Source: Nocardia asteroides
GTDB lineage: Bacteria > Actinomycetota > Actinomycetes > Mycobacteriales > Mycobacteriaceae
NCBI GenBank assembly: GCA_019930625.1
Contig: CP082844.1
Span: forward strand, 7,293,764 to 7,357,763
Reading direction: 5' to 3'
Length of the DNA stretch: 64,000 bases
Positions 63,596-64,000 of this stretch are shown here, one piece after another; position 1 is the first letter of the stretch; every line of letters starts with the position of its first letter. Under the pieces are notes generated by a model. It was not told the origin of the DNA and did no database searches. It worked only from the letters and a program-made list of their open reading frames with translations. Both the position numbers and the translations under genes were made by a program.

Positions 63596-64000
63596 CTAAG
63601 AGCGGAACCGGCTGGTGAGCAGTAAGGCGGTACGCAGGCCACGCCGGGGCACCGCGTCGGCTCCGGTCGCAGGGCGGGCGCCGAACTTTCGTTCCGAGGC
63701 GGTCTCCGGCGCGTCGTCGGAGGTCGCGGTCAGCAAGCTGTCCGGGAGAGCCAGCTTGTGGATGGTGCGCAGCGTCAGCAGGTACTGCCGCAGCAGCGGC
63801 CCGGTGGTGTAGGGCAGGTCGTACTTGTCGCATATCGCGCGCACGCGCACGGCTATCTCGGCGTACCGGTTGCTCGGCAGGTCCGGGAACAAATGGTGCT
63901 CGATCTGGTGGCACAGATTGCCGCTCATGAACGCCAGGACCGGTCCGGCATCGAAGTTGGCGCTGCCGAGCATCTGCCGCAGATACCACTGCGCCTTCGT
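63596..64000 (-). CDS. Fatty acid desaturase (DesA3-like), C-terminal part (partial)
   Basis: Only the last ~135 codons are present. The sequence holds the third histidine box of membrane desaturases, NLCHQIEHHLFPDLPSNRY, and the region ICDKYDLPYTTGPLLRQYLLTLRTIHKLALPDSLL that matches the C-terminus of mycobacterial DesA3-type stearoyl/linoleoyl-CoA desaturases. The N-terminal membrane helices and first two histidine boxes lie outside the window. The very end is a variable polar tail. Such enzymes need an electron donor such as an oxidoreductase not visible here. Confidence 0.88.
   Translation of the reverse strand, partial: TKAQWYLRQMLGSANFDAGPVLAFMSGNLCHQIEHHLFPDLPSNRYAEIAVRVRAICDKYDLPYTTGPLLRQYLLTLRTIHKLALPDSLLTATSDDAPETASERKFGARPATGADAVPRRGLRTALLLTSRFRS

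Overview
The window is GC-rich (roughly 68-70%), with dense short-spaced genes and frequent GTG starts. It looks like chromosomal DNA of a mycolic-acid-forming actinomycete, most probably Nocardia or a close relative. The main evidence is an aceE-mabR-fabD-acpM-kas-accD6 block with the gene order of Mycobacterium tuberculosis Rv2241-Rv2247. It carries a single ketoacyl synthase instead of the kasA/kasB pair, and is flanked by the divergent Rv2240c/Rv2239c(DUF3052)/ahpE-like genes. A CYP125-family P450, an NDMA-dependent alcohol dehydrogenase, an RsbW/UsfX-SigF pair and a DesA3-like desaturase end fit the same group. No prophage, IS element or CRISPR array was recognised.

Layout. 0-9.6 kb: end of an ECF41 sigma factor, alanine dehydrogenase, metallo-hydrolase, GlxA-type regulator, gamma-carbonic anhydrase, a GAF/PAS-like sensor, an SDR/TetR divergent pair, a solitary adenine DNA methyltransferase and a nitroreductase. 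9.6-13.9 kb: SDR plus HxlR regulator, then a two-gene terpene cassette (P450 and class I terpene synthase, ATGA overlap) behind a CRP-like dyad. 13.9-22.5 kb: the FAS-II/malonyl-CoA and pyruvate dehydrogenase block on the minus strand, with palindromes before fabD and acpM. 22.5-24.5 kb: lipoprotein, DUF3052, AhpE, tRNA-Val(TAC). 24.5-31.5 kb: accessory-looking DNA downstream of the tRNA: a 527-aa protein of unknown function, two methyltransferases, and an XRE regulator divergent from two small coupled genes across a perfect 17-bp palindrome.

31.5-40.6 kb: small DUF proteins, two serine hydrolases, ADH with a KstR-like dyad, a DinB-like protein, a phosphotransferase and a fused PabA-PabB aminodeoxychorismate synthase. 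40.6-51 kb holds the least ordinary material: a 676-aa TerD/DUF2510/zinc-ribbon/TerB-like/HNH-nuclease fusion, CYP125 with a TetR gene, two tandem DUF1254 lipoproteins with near-identical internal DNA, a divergent pair of twin small membrane proteins, and a TerD-vWA protein. 51-64 kb: NAD-binding/DUF2867 protein, AI-2E transporter, OsmC, O-acetylhomoserine sulfhydrylase, secreted glycine-zipper protein, CsbD behind a SigB/SigF-like promoter, MMPL/MarR divergent pair, sigF-rsbW, DUF4254, VOC protein, a second GlxA regulator and the 3' end of a desaturase.

Working together: pyruvate dehydrogenase feeds acetyl-CoA, AccD6 and FabD supply malonyl-ACP, and AcpM/Kas elongate meromycolate chains under MabR-type control. 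SigF probably drives csbD. CYP125 and the ADH suggest side-chain or steroid oxidation. The two TerD proteins suggest a Ter-type stress or defence function that remains unassigned. All product calls come from reading the sequence and from family knowledge; no database search was run.
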